Assembly: GCA_005281725.1 (NCBI GenBank)
Contig: SSBO01000012.1
Coordinates: forward strand, 6,141,177-6,205,176
Reading direction: 5' to 3'
Source of the DNA: Wuchereria bancrofti
Taxonomy: Eukaryota > Nematoda > Chromadorea > Rhabditida > Onchocercidae
Length of the DNA: 64,000 nucleotides
Shown here: positions 1 through 14,893 of the stretch, piece after piece
Layout of the letters: each line of letters starts with the position of its first letter
Numbering within the stretch: position 1 is the first letter of the stretch
Translations under genes and position numbers: made by a program
The notes under the pieces: generated by a model
Told to the model about the DNA's origin: nothing
Seen by the model: the letters and a program-made list of their open reading frames with translations, nothing else
Databases searched by the model: none

Positions 1-3000
1 AATGATACATAATTCGAACGATAAAAGAGAATATTTCCGAAGAAATATCCACAAAATTTGGTAAGTGGAAGAAATTTTTATCATAACATCGTGAAAGTTA
101 AGATATCGCAAGGTACTCACTGCTATATGTAACTAGTCAAGATTTAAACGAGAACTGTTTATCAACACAAAGAACTGATGCACACAGATCAGAATGAATT
201 GTTTACTCTTCTCTGCGAGATGTTATTAGGATATCATTTGTCCCAAAGAATCCTAAATAACAAACCACATACTTATCTGATTCATCAAGCAAAAATCTGT
301 GCACAGAATTCCATGCGATGTCAGTTCAAAACCTTTGTAAAAAGAGGGAAGGGAAACACAAAATGAACATGTATTAACATTAATCCACAGGAAACATGTA
401 CACAAATGACAAATGATTAAACATGGGCAAAGGAAACCAAAACCATTTTAAGCTATACCATCTCTGCGTAGCGGCAAACTATTCGGATAAGATGTAATAA
501 ATTCTCGTTTCCTCGTTGAAACCGAATTTAGAAGGAATCGCGAATGCAAAGCATAACCTATAGCATATATTATCAGATGCCATCATTATATATATATACC
601 ATTATCTAAATTTTCAGTTTCCCGAAAAAAAAAAAGAAAAAACCTTTAATCCTAGTTTCTCTCCGTGCCGCATGAAACAATTTCAATATTGAAATACTTC
701 TAGGCAACAAATTGATTTTTAACATAAACGCAGGTGATTGATATGAAATTGAATTATTCAAGAAGAATTCGCAACAACTTGAAGGCCCACACAACGACCA
801 AAAAAATAACAATAGAAAAGTGGGATTTTTTGAAAACAAATTATCCTTCGCATGACAAGAAGCAAAGTTGACCCACTTATCAGCATGACCATTTACGGTA
901 TAACACACAACCTACATATCTGATGTTAAAAAGCTTGACTGGTTCATTGTGTACAGATACAATGGAACGACCTAGCTTCAAGATCCTTGCATTTAAAACA
1001 ATCTCTTTTCAACTTCGGTTAAAAGATAAATATTGTCAACTGTAGAAGCTGCCATTCTTCATCATTTCTTTAAAAATGAAAAGGAATTACACGAAGTGCC
1101 ATAATTTGCTAAACTAAACAGTGCGTCGAACATTCCTTTCGACACATTGTTTAGTTTAGCAAATTTAAGGTAAATCAATTTTGCTTTTGCAAAACCCAAA
1201 TAAAATCAGAAAGAATCGCAAAACATATTGATCCAAAAAAGTGAAAAACACATCCAGCTCGCATCAAGCTCGGTGTTAGTCTACCCTCTACGAAAATTAA
1301 ACTAGTTTTGGCATCTGCTGCATAAAACCATGCCTGATAAATATGTTTCACCATGGCAAAATACATTAGCGATTTTATGGAGTTTTCCTATGAAAATTTA
1401 TTTCTAAAGATTATTATTTCTTTAGTCCTTACTTTTAAGAACAACCTTAACTACTTCTGTCAATTTTGGTCAAGTAAAATAATAACTTAAGGAGGACTGG
1501 TAGCAATCAGTCATATATTACATGAATGGAATATTGTTCCTGAGAGCTTAATATTGTTCAAGTTTGAAAAGCGACTAAGCTCAACATTACTGCATGCAGA
1601 CTTCCCTCATTTTCTAAATCTCACACAGCCTGAATCATAGACGACATGAATTAAATTAAATAAATCAAGAGATCAGTGTAAGAATGTAAAAGTGAGGGCA
1701 GAAATATAAAGCCAAAGGACATTACGCTCCGAATATAGTAAGAAAACAAATTACTGCACTAAATTTGATTCTAACAGATGAGATGCATGACAAAATTTAA
1801 AACTCGTAATAGTATACATACAAACAGAAAACGGAATATGGGGCAGGCACTAACATCGAGCCAATGCATATGAGAATATATATATATAACATTTCGAATT
1901 CCCAAGCTGTTCACAAAATTCCGCATGGGCTGTGCTGACTAACGTATAGTATTGACGAAATCATGAGAGAGAAGAGAAAGAAAACATACAGTAAAATCGG
2001 GAGTGTATCTTGACTTATAGGAATATTTGTATACAGCTAACAAACCATACCATTCATGGTATTGTTTCACTAGATTATAATCTCAATCATTTTTGATAAG
2101 AGCTGATTTATTACTGACTCCAAAAATATTAAGAAAAAAGTTCCCTGAATCAATTATACAACGTTGCAAAGAAAAGTGACAAATAAACGAGACGAGTAAA
2201 ATGAGATGGACATAAATGTTTGTGAGTTATGTACACGAAAAGCTGCATCTTTCAAGATTCAGAAAATTTGTAAAAAAATTGTCCTGAGAACATAAACAAT
2301 ATAGAGAAAAGATACTAATGAACTGGAATTAGCAGTAATAGTCCAGTACTGAATTTATTAATTTCTGGATAAATTATAAAGCTTCCACGTTAAATGAAAT
2401 TGAGAGTTATTACGGTCAAAGTCAGACATTACCTAATTAGAAATAAAACGAAATTCTACCAACAACTATGAATCAAAATGTTACAGCAAGTATATAAAGC
2501 AATTTCAGGAATCAATAAACACACTAAGTTACAGTCAGTAAATCTTGGTATTTTTTTCTGGTTTCATCATATCTAAGCTTGAAGCTAAACAATTTACAAC
2601 GGCTTCGCCATTTGTTCATATGTATTCTGACTGTTCAAGAGGCTACTGCAAACGACTACGAAAAAGAAATCGATTTAGCATCCCGTAAAAACAGGAAGAA
2701 AAAGGCACTAAAAATGAGGAAGAGAAAAAGACACTTTAAAAACATATGAAGAAAACGGCAAAAGATGATATACAGAAAATGGGAAAAATCAGCGAAATCT
2801 CAAAAATCAAAACTCGGTTCCAAACCCACTGAAGTGGTATATATATAATTCTAAGGATATTTTGCGAAGTCTCCTAGGGTGTTTTCTTTTTTAAACAGAG
2901 GAAATGAAGTCTTTAAATGTGGTGTAGCATTACTCTTGTCATTTATACTATTATTGGATTCCAAATAAGTGAATTCATTTATGAAACTTTGCTTGATTAA

Positions 3001-3222
3001 TTTATGTTTAGTGGTTAGTAAAGAGACAATAAAGTATGCTAGTTTGATGAATTTAAATATGATAAAACAAAAGCGACAGATTACCACAAGCCAGAATGAC
3101 GGTAATGAAGACTGCCAGTTCTATTCAAGCTAGAATTTGTAATGTCGGCAGTAAAAACACATATCGACTTTGCAGTATAACTCAACAAAATATAGAGATT
3201 TTCCAACTGTCAAGATTTCTGT
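1..3222. other. Non-coding stretch downstream of the NADAR gene
   Basis: I see no exon that combines an open frame with convincing splice signals here. The short open frames are rich in Phe, Lys, Asn and Ile, as expected by chance in AT-rich DNA. The stretch contains (AT)n runs near 588-598 and 1878-1888 and the long hairpin at 1103-1165, listed separately. The part next to 3223 is presumably the 3' untranslated region of the minus-strand NADAR gene. Confidence 0.5.
1103..1165. ncRNA. Candidate microRNA-precursor-like hairpin
   Basis: The 18 bases at 1103-1120 are the exact reverse complement of 1148-1165. Pairing continues inward with one G:U (1121/1147), two further pairs, one mismatch (1124/1144) and six more pairs (1125-1130 with 1138-1143), leaving a 7-nt loop at 1131-1137. 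The stem has about 27 pairs in 63 nt, the size and shape of a nematode pre-miRNA, and the DNA around it is non-coding. I do not recognise the mature sequence and cannot tell which strand is transcribed. It could instead be a short inverted-repeat transposon remnant, although no further terminal repeat is seen outside the arms. Confidence 0.45.
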
Positions 3223-4571
<1,349 letters not shown>

Positions 4572-4791
4572 CTGCAAGTAATATATACTACAACAGTGGA
4601 GAAATAATTAAAAATTTTTAGATAACTTTTTCGAATCAGGTACATTTTTGGACAAAGTTCCAAAACCCAATCCGAATAAAAGTTACACAAATAAAGCCAA
4701 TTTAATAAGTTGAATACATATAATTTCTATTTAACTCATAAGTTTTGCAAATGTAGTGAAGCTCCAGTAACATTTGTTTCGATAAAGTGTT

Positions 4792-7700
4792 ACAGTCGAT
4801 TCCATAATTTCCAGTGTTCAAACGCTTCTTCTTCTAGAGCAGTGAATAACGACAAGATATTTAGAGTCGAATAACCTCACTCTGAGAATGAGAATTTTTG
4901 GCAGAAGATATTATGATAAGTAAAAAATGTTTTTTTGAAATGTTTGAGCTGAAGAAGTCACCAGCACAGAATGCGCTTGATATGCCAAATTTGGTCGGAC
5001 TGAATCGCTGTTGACGGAGAAAATTTAAGGTTGCAATGGAATTCGACATCGGTTAAAAAAAAGCCTGACATTTCAGTTATTAACTTGTAATCTATTCATC
5101 AGATGTAGAGAACAACTGATTAGCATTAAACTGTCATTTTACAGAAAGCAGTGTTGCAAAAAATTGAAATATTTTAAAATCAAAAGACCGACCATTCTTG
5201 GACGAGTAATTGAGCATTCGGTTTTTTGTTCCTTATTTCTTAAAGATGAACTACTGTTGCCGGCGCTGTGATAAGATGACCATTGTTTTGACGAACAGCA
5301 GTGGAGCTGTAATGCACATTTGTGTTGTTGAGTTGCTGTTGACCAACGGTAGTGACACGCAAAGTCCACTAAGTCGTCAGTCAGCGAAGTAAGTCCAACA
5401 GATACACCACTTTCAGATGCAAAGCTACAAATGAACCGCTACTGAAATATTTTATAAACGATAAAACATCTCTATCTACAACACAGAGATGAAAAGACAT
5501 GACTTATAATATCAAGCGGCAATTCACATTTCACAAGCATGCTTTAAACATATCTGAATATTATAATACAGCATACAACCTGTACACAAAATAAAAAGTA
5601 AAACGCTATTACAAATGTAACATCAAACCTATGTAAACGAAAGTAACCAGAAATATACCTCGAGTGTTGCCGTTTAATACAAAACGGTACTTCTTGTGCA
5701 GAAGGAGACAACGTGCTACCTGAACTGCCGAAAAAACCATCGGTGTGGTCAATATCTGCACCGATCTCATAATCAAGATTAGGAGTACTGAAGTTACCGT
5801 TATAATTAACACCACTATTACTTTCTAAATTAATATTACACTGATAGTTATTGCTGGTTGCAGTTGAGAAACAGCTAGCAACAGAAGTAAACATTGTGCC
5901 ACTACTGTACACTGTTGGTAATGTTGACCAATGGTGTTGCCCACTGTTCAATGTTCTCGGTTCATTATTAGCAATCGGGTTATTGAGAAACACTGCATGT
6001 AGAAGATTCAAGAGTTCTGTAGTGGTGCTAGCCGAAGGAAAAGCTGTATTTACTGACGATCGGATACTGGGTACTACAGTTGCAGTTGAAGAGCAGCATG
6101 ACTGCTGCGCACAAAAATCGGATATTGTGCTATAACACCTTGATTGTGGTGGTAAAATATTACGACTGTTGGGTATCATCATCCAAGATATACTTACGGA
6201 ATGGTCATACCAGGTGCTGAAAATCTATAAAATTAGGAAGTGATAAATCATGTATAATTACTAAATCCCTCTTTGCGCTTAAACTTACAGAAACGATATA
6301 TAGATGTTAAGACACTACAAATATAAAAATGTTCGAACTTAACTCAAGCACAAAAACTCATTAGTATCCTCAAAAACACTTCATGATACAAGACCTAATC
6401 AACCATGAAACATACGCTCAAGTAAGATATGCATACCGACTTTTTACGGTTGAGGAACTATGATTCACAAACACATGTTCAACCTGCGAGAAAATATCTA
6501 TCAAACTTTCATAAAGGATGGCTTTCTGCAAAGAACAGACGATACTTTACTATACAAAACGCAAAATGTAATATAATTAAACAATAATTTGTTAATATAA
6601 CTGACATTTCCAAACAAGTTATGTGTCTATACTTTCAAACCAAAACTCTAACTCGAATACTGTGTCGTCTTTTCTTTAAAGGTCAAACGTATAGTTTGAA
6701 AACAATCGTTTACCACATAAAAATAAATCAGCGTTCAATGAAATCAAGTGTATATATATTTTATACTTATCCAATATTTTATACTTAATAATGACTTTAA
6801 CTGTTACGTTAGATGATTGTGCTGAAATTTCTTATGACGACTCAAATTAACGGAGATGAATAATTATAATATCAACGAATACTTAATAACGTAAACTGAC
6901 GAGAGATTAAAAGAATAAAAGGATGGCACAGTCAAGAAAATGTTACGATAATACCAAAGAAAACCACTTAATTGATTTCTGTATGAGAATAATAAACAGT
7001 GACACAAAAAGCATCGTAAAGCTTGAAAAAACTTTGGAACAGAAGTGATCGATAGTTGAACCTAAACTCATCCCCTTCCTCAGAGTTCTCGTTTACAAAT
7101 ATCAACGGTTCTTCTAAAAAAGAAAAAATGACATTAAAACCTATTTCTCACCAACAGCACACATTATTAACACCGGTCTACAATATTAACGGAGGTGAGA
7201 AAAGTTAACCGAAAAAGTGGAGTTACATTTAAGACAGCAATTTGCACAGCAATTACTTCTGGCGTACTTCCTGAGCTCGGCAGAGATATTTAAGGGAAAC
7301 AAAATTTTGATCAACATCAGTGAAAAGCGATCAAGTGATGATACCAGTGGACCTTTTATGAAAAAAGGAACTGAATCCTTTTTAATCCTACGAAACCATG
7401 TTTTGTTTATGAAAACAATGTTGTCCATACTAGTTTTACAATTAACTTGCCAACATCATCAGAAGCTCAACATCAACAATTAAAAAACTTTCTACAGAAG
7501 ATAAGCACAAATTCGGTTCAAACTTGTTAACTAACTCTTCTAAAACTGCAAAACGGTATCGAATCTAATTTCAAATACTTTTTAGGAAATTCAACATAGT
7601 GATTGAAGGTAAAGATCCCAATGAGACACAGTTCACAGCTTCGTTTTCCAATGCATAATTCTTTACAATTAAATGCACTGTAATGAAAAATATACATTGA

Positions 7701-8447
7701 TGGTGGAATACCACTCTCAAATGAATTTGAGAAATACTACCAGGCATTAATGAAATTATAACTGCTTACAGCCATATATTGCGGAAACTATGTTAGCTCA
7801 ATAGCCTTGTAAATATGATTATTCATAATGTGTGGCGTAAAAAAAACGACAAAATGCCACATGCAAGCTGCTTCATCAGAAAGTGCTCTTGTAACATATT
7901 TTTCGTCTCGCATATAATATAACGAAAACACCTAAATTAAACCTACGGAACTTTAAAATATCGAAATTTATACAGGAACAAATTACATTTGAAATGTGCA
8001 TTGTATTTCGGTATAAGTAAACGAAGCAAAGTGCTGGGGAACACGGCGTGATGGCATTCGCCATTATGATATTGTTCATCACGAAGATAAAATATAACTG
8101 CTTCCAATTTGAATAAAATTCACAAAAAAAACTAAACCATATGATAATGACCCGCAAGTGTCGGATTCTTGAAGTTATGGGCGATTGAGGCAACACAGTA
8201 AGCAACTTTTTAGACAAATAAAACCATTAAACTAAAGGACTGCAACAGTTCCTCGAGAAAGACTTGTTTGCGATGAATGAAAAAACCTAAGTTTTCAACT
8301 GGATTGTACTATAGAAACTTTTGGAGATCTTAATAATTCTGAAAATAAATAATGATAATTACTAAGACGTATATTGTACTGACATCCACAATCTGCAAGC
8401 GACATTTCGTGCGGAAACACGGATACATCTTTTCCAAAAGATGTCAT
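4792..8447 (-). CDS. Unrecognised multi-exon protein, helical N-terminal half and Ser/Thr/Asn-rich C-terminal half
   Basis: A chain of minus-strand exons with compatible phases. The start is at 8447 ([20 protein letters not shown]), with an in-frame stop just upstream. Further exons lie near 8229-8277, 8156-8190, 7968-8083 ([20 protein letters not shown]), 7450-7541 ([14 protein letters not shown]), 7254-7362 ([18 protein letters not shown]), about 7000-7116 ([18 protein letters not shown]), 6437-6525 ([19 protein letters not shown]) and 5659-6216, a long low-complexity exon rich in Ser, Thr and Asn. More exons lie near 5269-5368 and 4965-5030. The 3' end is ambiguous, with a stop at 4861 or 4792 depending on the last splice. 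The N-terminal part looks like an alpha-helical repeat fold, but I recognise no named family. Internal boundaries are approximate. Confidence 0.5.
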
Positions 8448-11400
8448 CAGTCATTCAATATGCAACTTTTTGGACAAAAATCAGCAGAATTCATGTATGA
8501 TGCACAGTGAGTATCAGCTGATGATGGGTCTTTATCGGAACAAAATCACATGTGCTTCCACAACAACGGAATTTGCAGAATTAGTAAAACGAATATATAT
8601 CGTATTTTTCGAAGAAGGAATTGCCACTAATATTTAATAAAGTTAAAACGTCCTGCTACGTGTAAAAACAAATAAGATTGCGTTTGTCACCTTTTATGCT
8701 TCACCGTTAACGGTTCACAAGCTACTGCAACGAATTTTTTGGATAGTGGTTAACAAAAAACAAATTGAAGCCATTATTGTCAGATTCTTACCATCATATG
8801 TATTCTACTTTATTTGAAAGTAAGCGTAGTGGGATAAACTTATTCAATTTTTGGTGGCCATTAATTTTCATGGATTTTTCACTGTCGGTCCTTTTATACG
8901 GCTTTGTAATATCTCGATTTCTAAGAGTTCTGTTCTAATTCTGGGATACACTACTTCTACAAACTTCTCCGACTGATGAACGACATACGCTCTAGGCACG
9001 ATACAGCTCCGTAAAATTTGAATAGTAAGATAAACGCGATACATATAATTTATAGGTGTAGAAAGTGAAAAATTCTAATATGCATTAACTAAGTAAATCA
9101 ACTAAGTGAAGAAAAACTTTGGATCTTGACCAACCATTCTTTTTATTCCACCACATGTCTGTACAGAAAAACATGTCTGTACGGCCTCATATTTCTCTTA
9201 AACTTTTATCTAATGAACAACTAAAAATCGAACTGCTAACAGATAATTAAGTTCTGCCATGTTCAACGCACAATTTCTATGGATAGAAGAGCTCTTACGC
9301 ATACTAATAAAAGAATGGTAAGTGGCAAAAAGTTGCAACTGAAGAACAACTGTACAAACATTGTACTGAAGTGACAATACAAAAAATTCGTTAAAGAATA
9401 AAATCAGACTGAATCAAAATGAATTTTTAAATGAATTCACGACCAAGGTCCAGGTTTAGCGCTACTCGTGGTGAGTACAACGCAGAACAAATTCACATCA
9501 CCAGAACAACGTTATCTGAGAAGCACTACTCCAATTTCAAGTCACATTACATATAAAACACATTACATATAAATTCTGATAAACTCCAGCGCGTACCTCC
9601 ATACCAATCTCAACAACTCCCCCCTATCCACCACTACCCATTTTGGTAAGCTTTTTCTTTGTCCGCTTGCAAACATCGGCCAACCGTAAAACATCGACAC
9701 AAGATCTCAGTACAAGCTTGTTCGGAATATTGCTTATTTAATGAAGTTGGTCGTTGGCGGCTTGCATAGGTGTAGAACTATGGGTCGTGATGGGTCAGGC
9801 TTGATTGGGTAACAGATGTCCCGAATTATGAATGCTTAGGATTTTGCTCTGTGGAGTGTTCGAAGCACTGTTGCAGACGAACGAGTTCAAATATGAAAGA
9901 AAAATGGAAGCGATAGAAAATGGATTTAGAAATAAAGTTGACTTTGAGTTGTTTACGTATAAACTTTAGCATCTTGTTTATCATCGGACTGATTAGTGAA
10001 AGTAAAGGAGTAAGGTTGCATATAAAGTTGTGAGAAGTATACGGTTGGAAACAATATATATATATATATAATTAGTCATGTTTTGGTGCATGACCGAATC
10101 TACAAGTAAAAAATACAGTAACGCATATTAATTTGAGTTAAATAAGCAGAGCAAATGAATACTATTTGTTCAGCCAATTTTATGCATTTTGTTCTCAACA
10201 AAACTATATTTGCATTGCAGAACTGTGTCATTTGTCACGCTGGCGATTTATGGTTGGCATAAGCTTATGGACTGATATGATACTTGTTGATTTATTAACT
10301 CAGTTGCTGTTCCAAATGAAAGATTATGCTCATAAATAAAAGATTGTTAGCTATTGAGATTCTGCAATGTTTATGAAAATCTTCATATAAGTTTCCCTTA
10401 TTACTCACGGAGTTCTATACGCTAATCATTTTTGCCTCCCTTGTGCTCACTTATCATCGAATGTTTGTTGAAATCAATTTGAATTATTGTTAGCTCTTAG
10501 TTTTTCAGTATCATTCGCAAAAAAAAAAAAAGATTTTCATAGTGTTTGCTGTTAACTGTTCTTATTGACGTATGGGTTCAGTTTCTTGGTGCGGAATCAT
10601 TTCAAATTTGATACAACTGAAGTATTGTTGCTGTCAACATTTCTTGAGAATAACTCTGTATGATGCATTTGCCTTTCTTGACTTATATATGATTAAAAAC
10701 ACAATATATGATAACTAGAAGAATTTTCATTGGTGCAACTATTTTGGCGTGAAAACAGTTTAATCTTTTTTTTTTTGATGCCAATATGGTTGAGCTGCGT
10801 ATATGCTTGATGAAGATACAGAAACATTTGTTGCATTACTTTTCAAAACTACTCCCTGAAGCATGCGTTGCTTTCACTGACTGCTCCCGGACGGGGCTCA
10901 TTTTCAAGATAAATTAGTGTTGGCAGAGCAATCATCGGACAGCCGTTCTCCATTTTTTGCTGATGATATAGATGAGCTTATTACTCATTGTGAGAATAAA
11001 GGACAATTCAATCTCTGCTTTCTCTGAAAGAGGCGGATGGTTACGACAACAGGTTGTGAAACTTGAGGCATGAGGTAGAGGTGTGAGGGGGTGGCAACTA
11101 TTTTCGTAAAATTGCAGCTTAAGCTTTTCCGCCGATTTCAGAGCTGCGGGGTTTAGTATACGAACATATTCTACCTCAGTTAGACAACTAGAGTACACTG
11201 GAGAGACTGGAAAGTAAACTAAGGATTCATTTAGCAGGTTACAACTACGTGTCAAATGGTGAGCCATCCAGATAAGTGCATCGAGATGCGTATTGTGCTG
11301 ATCAACATTTTGAAGTAGTGTATGTTATTAAAATACTTTCGTTGAGACTTCTTCAATTTATTATTTTTGGGGTTTTTTTTTCATTTAGCTCTGAAATGTT

Positions 11401-12075
11401 GCTCTGTTTGAAATGCAGAAACAATTTTTGAAGAAATTAGTCATCATATTTTAAATTAAGTTTAAAATGAATGAATATCTAACTCAGGTTTGTCCTGTTT
11501 AAATAAAGTTTCTGACTAAATTTATCATTCATATAATTAAATTTTTAACTAAATATATCATTTTATGGAATGTTCAGATCTCATTTTGGTTTGGTAAAAG
11601 TCCTATATGTTTCTGATTGCAATGGGTGTATTGAAATATACAAAAGCTGGAAATTTTTGTGTTGTTCTCTGCGAAGCTCTTGTTTGAGCAGGTGCACCCT
11701 AGAATGATATAGTGACGATAATGAATTTGCTTATTATAGTACCACTTGTCATTCCCTTAGTTGGGAACGAAGAAACTTTTCATTGCTAAGTAGCTGAAAC
11801 TTACAAAGGTGCCATTCAAAAGGCAATGTTTTTCTAACGGTATTTAAGAAGCTGTAAAAGAAATGGATATAATGTAATTGTTTATTCATCTGCTGTATTC
11901 TATGTTTCATGTTTTATCTTTACGAAGTTTCCTTCGCAGTAATTTGAGTCGAATGTCAATATGACAAGAAACAATTAAGGTGGCGGGAAAGGTGTGAGAC
12001 TACCGCTGAGATCGTCATTATAATAGGTTCTGAAAGCTGAATTTAACTTAAGGAAGTCAAACAAAAGAAGCCACA
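8448..12075. other. Intergenic stretch with a few unassigned open frames
   Basis: No gene can be assigned. Three places look less random than the rest. A 58-codon minus-strand frame spans 9044 down to 8868. A plus-strand frame begins at 10785 (MVELRICLMKIQKHLLHYF). A plus-strand frame after a TTTTCAAG acceptor at 10907 ends in LITHCENKGQFNLCFL at 11029. Any could be an isolated exon, but none links to a neighbour by phase. An (AT)n run lies at 10059-10070, and a directly repeated ACATTACATATAAA motif lies near 9544-9572. Confidence 0.3.
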
Positions 12076-13154
12076 ATGGTGCAACTTGTTCGAGCGCAGT
12101 CCGCTGTTGTATTGAGACCGTCGCATTCTACTACGGTATTGTCTTCACTCTCATTATCTTTGTTGAAGGCTCAACTACACCAGCTTTTTAGAAATTGAAG
12201 AAAAAAATAAAAAAAAAAAGAAAATTGAACGTAAATATTGCAGATTTATCGAACGCGATCAGTGCCGGATCTGTGCCTGTATAGCCGTTACATCCCGAAG
12301 TGGCCATATCGCTACTATAGAGATTGGGATATGGTAACTGTAGGATTAATTAGTGTAGTTATGTCTCTTCTATTTTCCAAGTGACAATGATGATTTTTCG
12401 ACAAAATGTTTTTTGATCTTTTTTCTTCTGGAGCTTATATTCCAGCAATCATCCATTTTTCTATTTTTTGTAAATATAGTTCTGATGTTCTGAGTACACC
12501 AAATTTCTTTTAATGAAATGTATTTCTTATATCCATAAAGGAAATAATGTTTGATTTCTTTATTTATGTTGAAATAATCTTTGCGTATTCATTCATTTAA
12601 ATAGTTCCCTCAAGTCGAATAGTTGCAGTATGATGATTACTGGTACGATCGCTACTACTATTACAGTCCGCTATATCGCAGTACATTCTTTCCCCGTCGT
12701 TACTATTATGATAACTACGTTTTGAATCCATATAGTTACTGGAGCTATCCGTACAGCTACCGGACTCGATACAGAGGATACTTGTATGTTTCCTATGGAC
12801 TTTTTCCAAATTGCTCGAAATAATTCCGTAGAACTAGTTTCTCTTTCAGCAGTAAAAAAAAATTTAACTTCTCAGTTTCACAAATTTATAAAAAACCTGT
12901 GGGAGGAATTAGCATCACAAAATATCTAGATTATTTTTATAACGTCGAAGGCCTACTTTTTCAGATACAGTTATCCGTCGTACTACAATCGATACCATTA
13001 TTGTTATGACGATTATCCACACTATCGTTACACGTATTCTTATCCTTATCGTTACGGTTATTATTCACCGTTTGGCCGCTACTGGCTTTCATCCACTTTT
13101 TGGGATCAGCTTTTTAGGGTGAGCATTATCAAATATACAAATTCTAATAATTGA
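12076..13154 (+). CDS. Tyrosine-rich basic protein of unknown function
   Basis: Four exons join in phase: 12076-12135, 12244-12333, 12629-12783 and 12965-13154, giving 164 residues. The N-terminus (MVQLVRAQSAVVLRPSHSTT) is followed by RSVPDLCLYSRYIPKWPYRY and then two exons dominated by Tyr, Arg, Ser, Pro and Trp, for example YDDYWYDRYYYYSP and HYRYTYSYPYRYGYYSPFGR. There is no signal peptide or membrane segment, so a cuticle or eggshell precursor entering the secretory route is not obvious. A structural or scaffold role is a guess from composition. The last exon may be read straight through to the stop at 13152-13154, with an AATAAA about 57 nt later (near 13211). Alternatively it may be spliced at the GTGAGC after 13118. 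All four acceptors and donors are canonical. I do not recognise the family. Confidence 0.7.
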
Positions 13155-14893
13155 AATAAGTGGGATTTTTTGCTACAAAAAAAAGCAAATGGAACTAAGC
13201 CTTCGAAAGAAATAAAATAATAACAAAATTTAATCATTCAAAAAACAAAACAATAACTAAACTACTAAACCTAATCATTCACAATTCACCGTTTCACAGA
13301 AAAGGGAGGATTTTTATTTTATTATTTTTTTTTTTTTTTGGTGCAACAAAAGGTTGCATGTATGACTGACTGGACGTTCACTGAAAAGGCTTGAAATATG
13401 AAACTGAAAGTACTTAAATACTGGCATGTCTGCATGACCAAAATGAGGCCTAATATGATAAAGGAGGGAGTAAAGAGTGAAGCACACCTTAGAAATACGT
13501 TATGATTGGAAGTATGCAAGAATAATACTTAAATTACTTGAACGTTACTTTTTCATTTTATAGAAATGAAACAAGCAATTTAAATTTTCACTGATTTCTT
13601 GTTTATTTGATAAAAAGCTTTTCCTCATGATAGTTAGGAAATAAATGATAGGAAGAGCGTCAGACTAAAATGATCCACCCTTTCCATTCAATTTTTATTC
13701 ATCAGAAGTACTCATATTATCTTTTTATGAGGAAATTCCTGTATCTTACGAGTTAGGATCTAATAAGAAGGAACAATTTTTCAGTAATACACATGTCGAA
13801 GATTCATCTATATTTTATCGATTAATTTTTAAGGAAGTTGGCTTGAAGTTTAATCCAAGTCACTCAGAATTACAAAGAATTTATCAATGAAATCAGATCA
13901 TTTTTCAGTTTCCATGTTGCAGCCGGTTTTGTTTCACCCGGTCATAAAATAACTCCAAAATGTAAGATAAACTGCACATATATTCTTATTCAATTAGAAA
14001 AAAATTTTTTTTCTGCTTTTTGATCAATAATAGAAAACGACTACTTCTGTTAAAATCCTAATTGTAAAAATCCTAACTTTAATGGTCTGTTTTGTTAATC
14101 AGCAGCTTTAGACGAACACTGAGTAATGGAATCATGAGCTGATTGCAACATGATTGTTTTAGAAATTATCCACTGGATTTAGTAGATGAAGATTTTTTCG
14201 GCATCATCAAAATGGTCTGGCTTAAATTATAGAGGTCCATTGGATTTATTATTGTGGCAATTTATTATCCTTTAAATTCTAGGCAATCATTGCTTCCGGT
14301 TTTCACCTTGTTTTTTATCGAACAACAAATAATTTTTTGAATTGCTGAGCGAAAGATTGCCACAATTTCCCATCCTTTCATATTTTACTGAAGGCATATC
14401 TAGAAACAGGAAAAATTTCGAAAGAAAAAAAAAACAGGAGGTATGAGCTTCAAAATGGTCTAGCTTAAATTATAGAGACCCACTGAACTAATTATTTACT
14501 TCTTCGATAATGAATAACTCTAACTGATGTCTGTTACAATTCTTATACATTTTCTTGAAAACATTAAAACAAATTTGAAAATTAATTTTCGTATTGGAAG
14601 AGAAAAACATATGATTTCCGACGAAACAGTTTATTTTACGTTCATCTTTCGAATGTGCTTCTATCCTAAAAACATACTTATGCGCTAATTTTTATAATTA
14701 AACTTCGTAAAAAATTTATTTGGATGTCTTCTTAGAAAATGTATCGAGACGTCTGCACCATCTGCAAGAAATTTTAACCCCTAGTAGGCTGGATTGTTTC
14801 TTTCAATAAGTTAATATTAAATCTTCGAGTTCTATTCATAGTGATGTGTTCCTTTTTTTTTTTCTTTTTATGGGTGCGAAAAAAAAAATAAAC
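13155..14893. other. Non-coding stretch between the Tyr-rich gene and the CRD exons
   Basis: It holds a likely polyadenylation signal (AATAAA near 13211) for the plus-strand gene, homopolymer tracts (T run at 13326-13339, T and A runs at 14853-14888) and no supported exon. I searched the minus strand here for the second half of the frizzled-type cysteine-rich domain (an exon with spaced Cys and an FLCSLF-like core) and found none. The remaining SFRP exons are therefore absent, very far away or not recognisable. Confidence 0.4.

Noticed and set aside
5851..6135. Plus-strand frame of 94 codons
   Set aside because: It is antisense to the long Ser/Thr/Asn-rich exon of the minus-strand gene and starts with no supporting context.
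10908..11029. Plus-strand exon ending DDIDELITHCENKGQFN, briefly compared with the NELF-D C-terminus
   Set aside because: The resemblance covers only a dozen residues, no upstream NELF-D exons are present, and C. elegans, as far as I recall, lacks NELF.
10932..11267. Minus-strand 111-codon frame as the missing second half of the SFRP CRD
   Set aside because: Its cysteine spacing does not fit the CRD pattern, and no splice sites link it to the exon at 14894.
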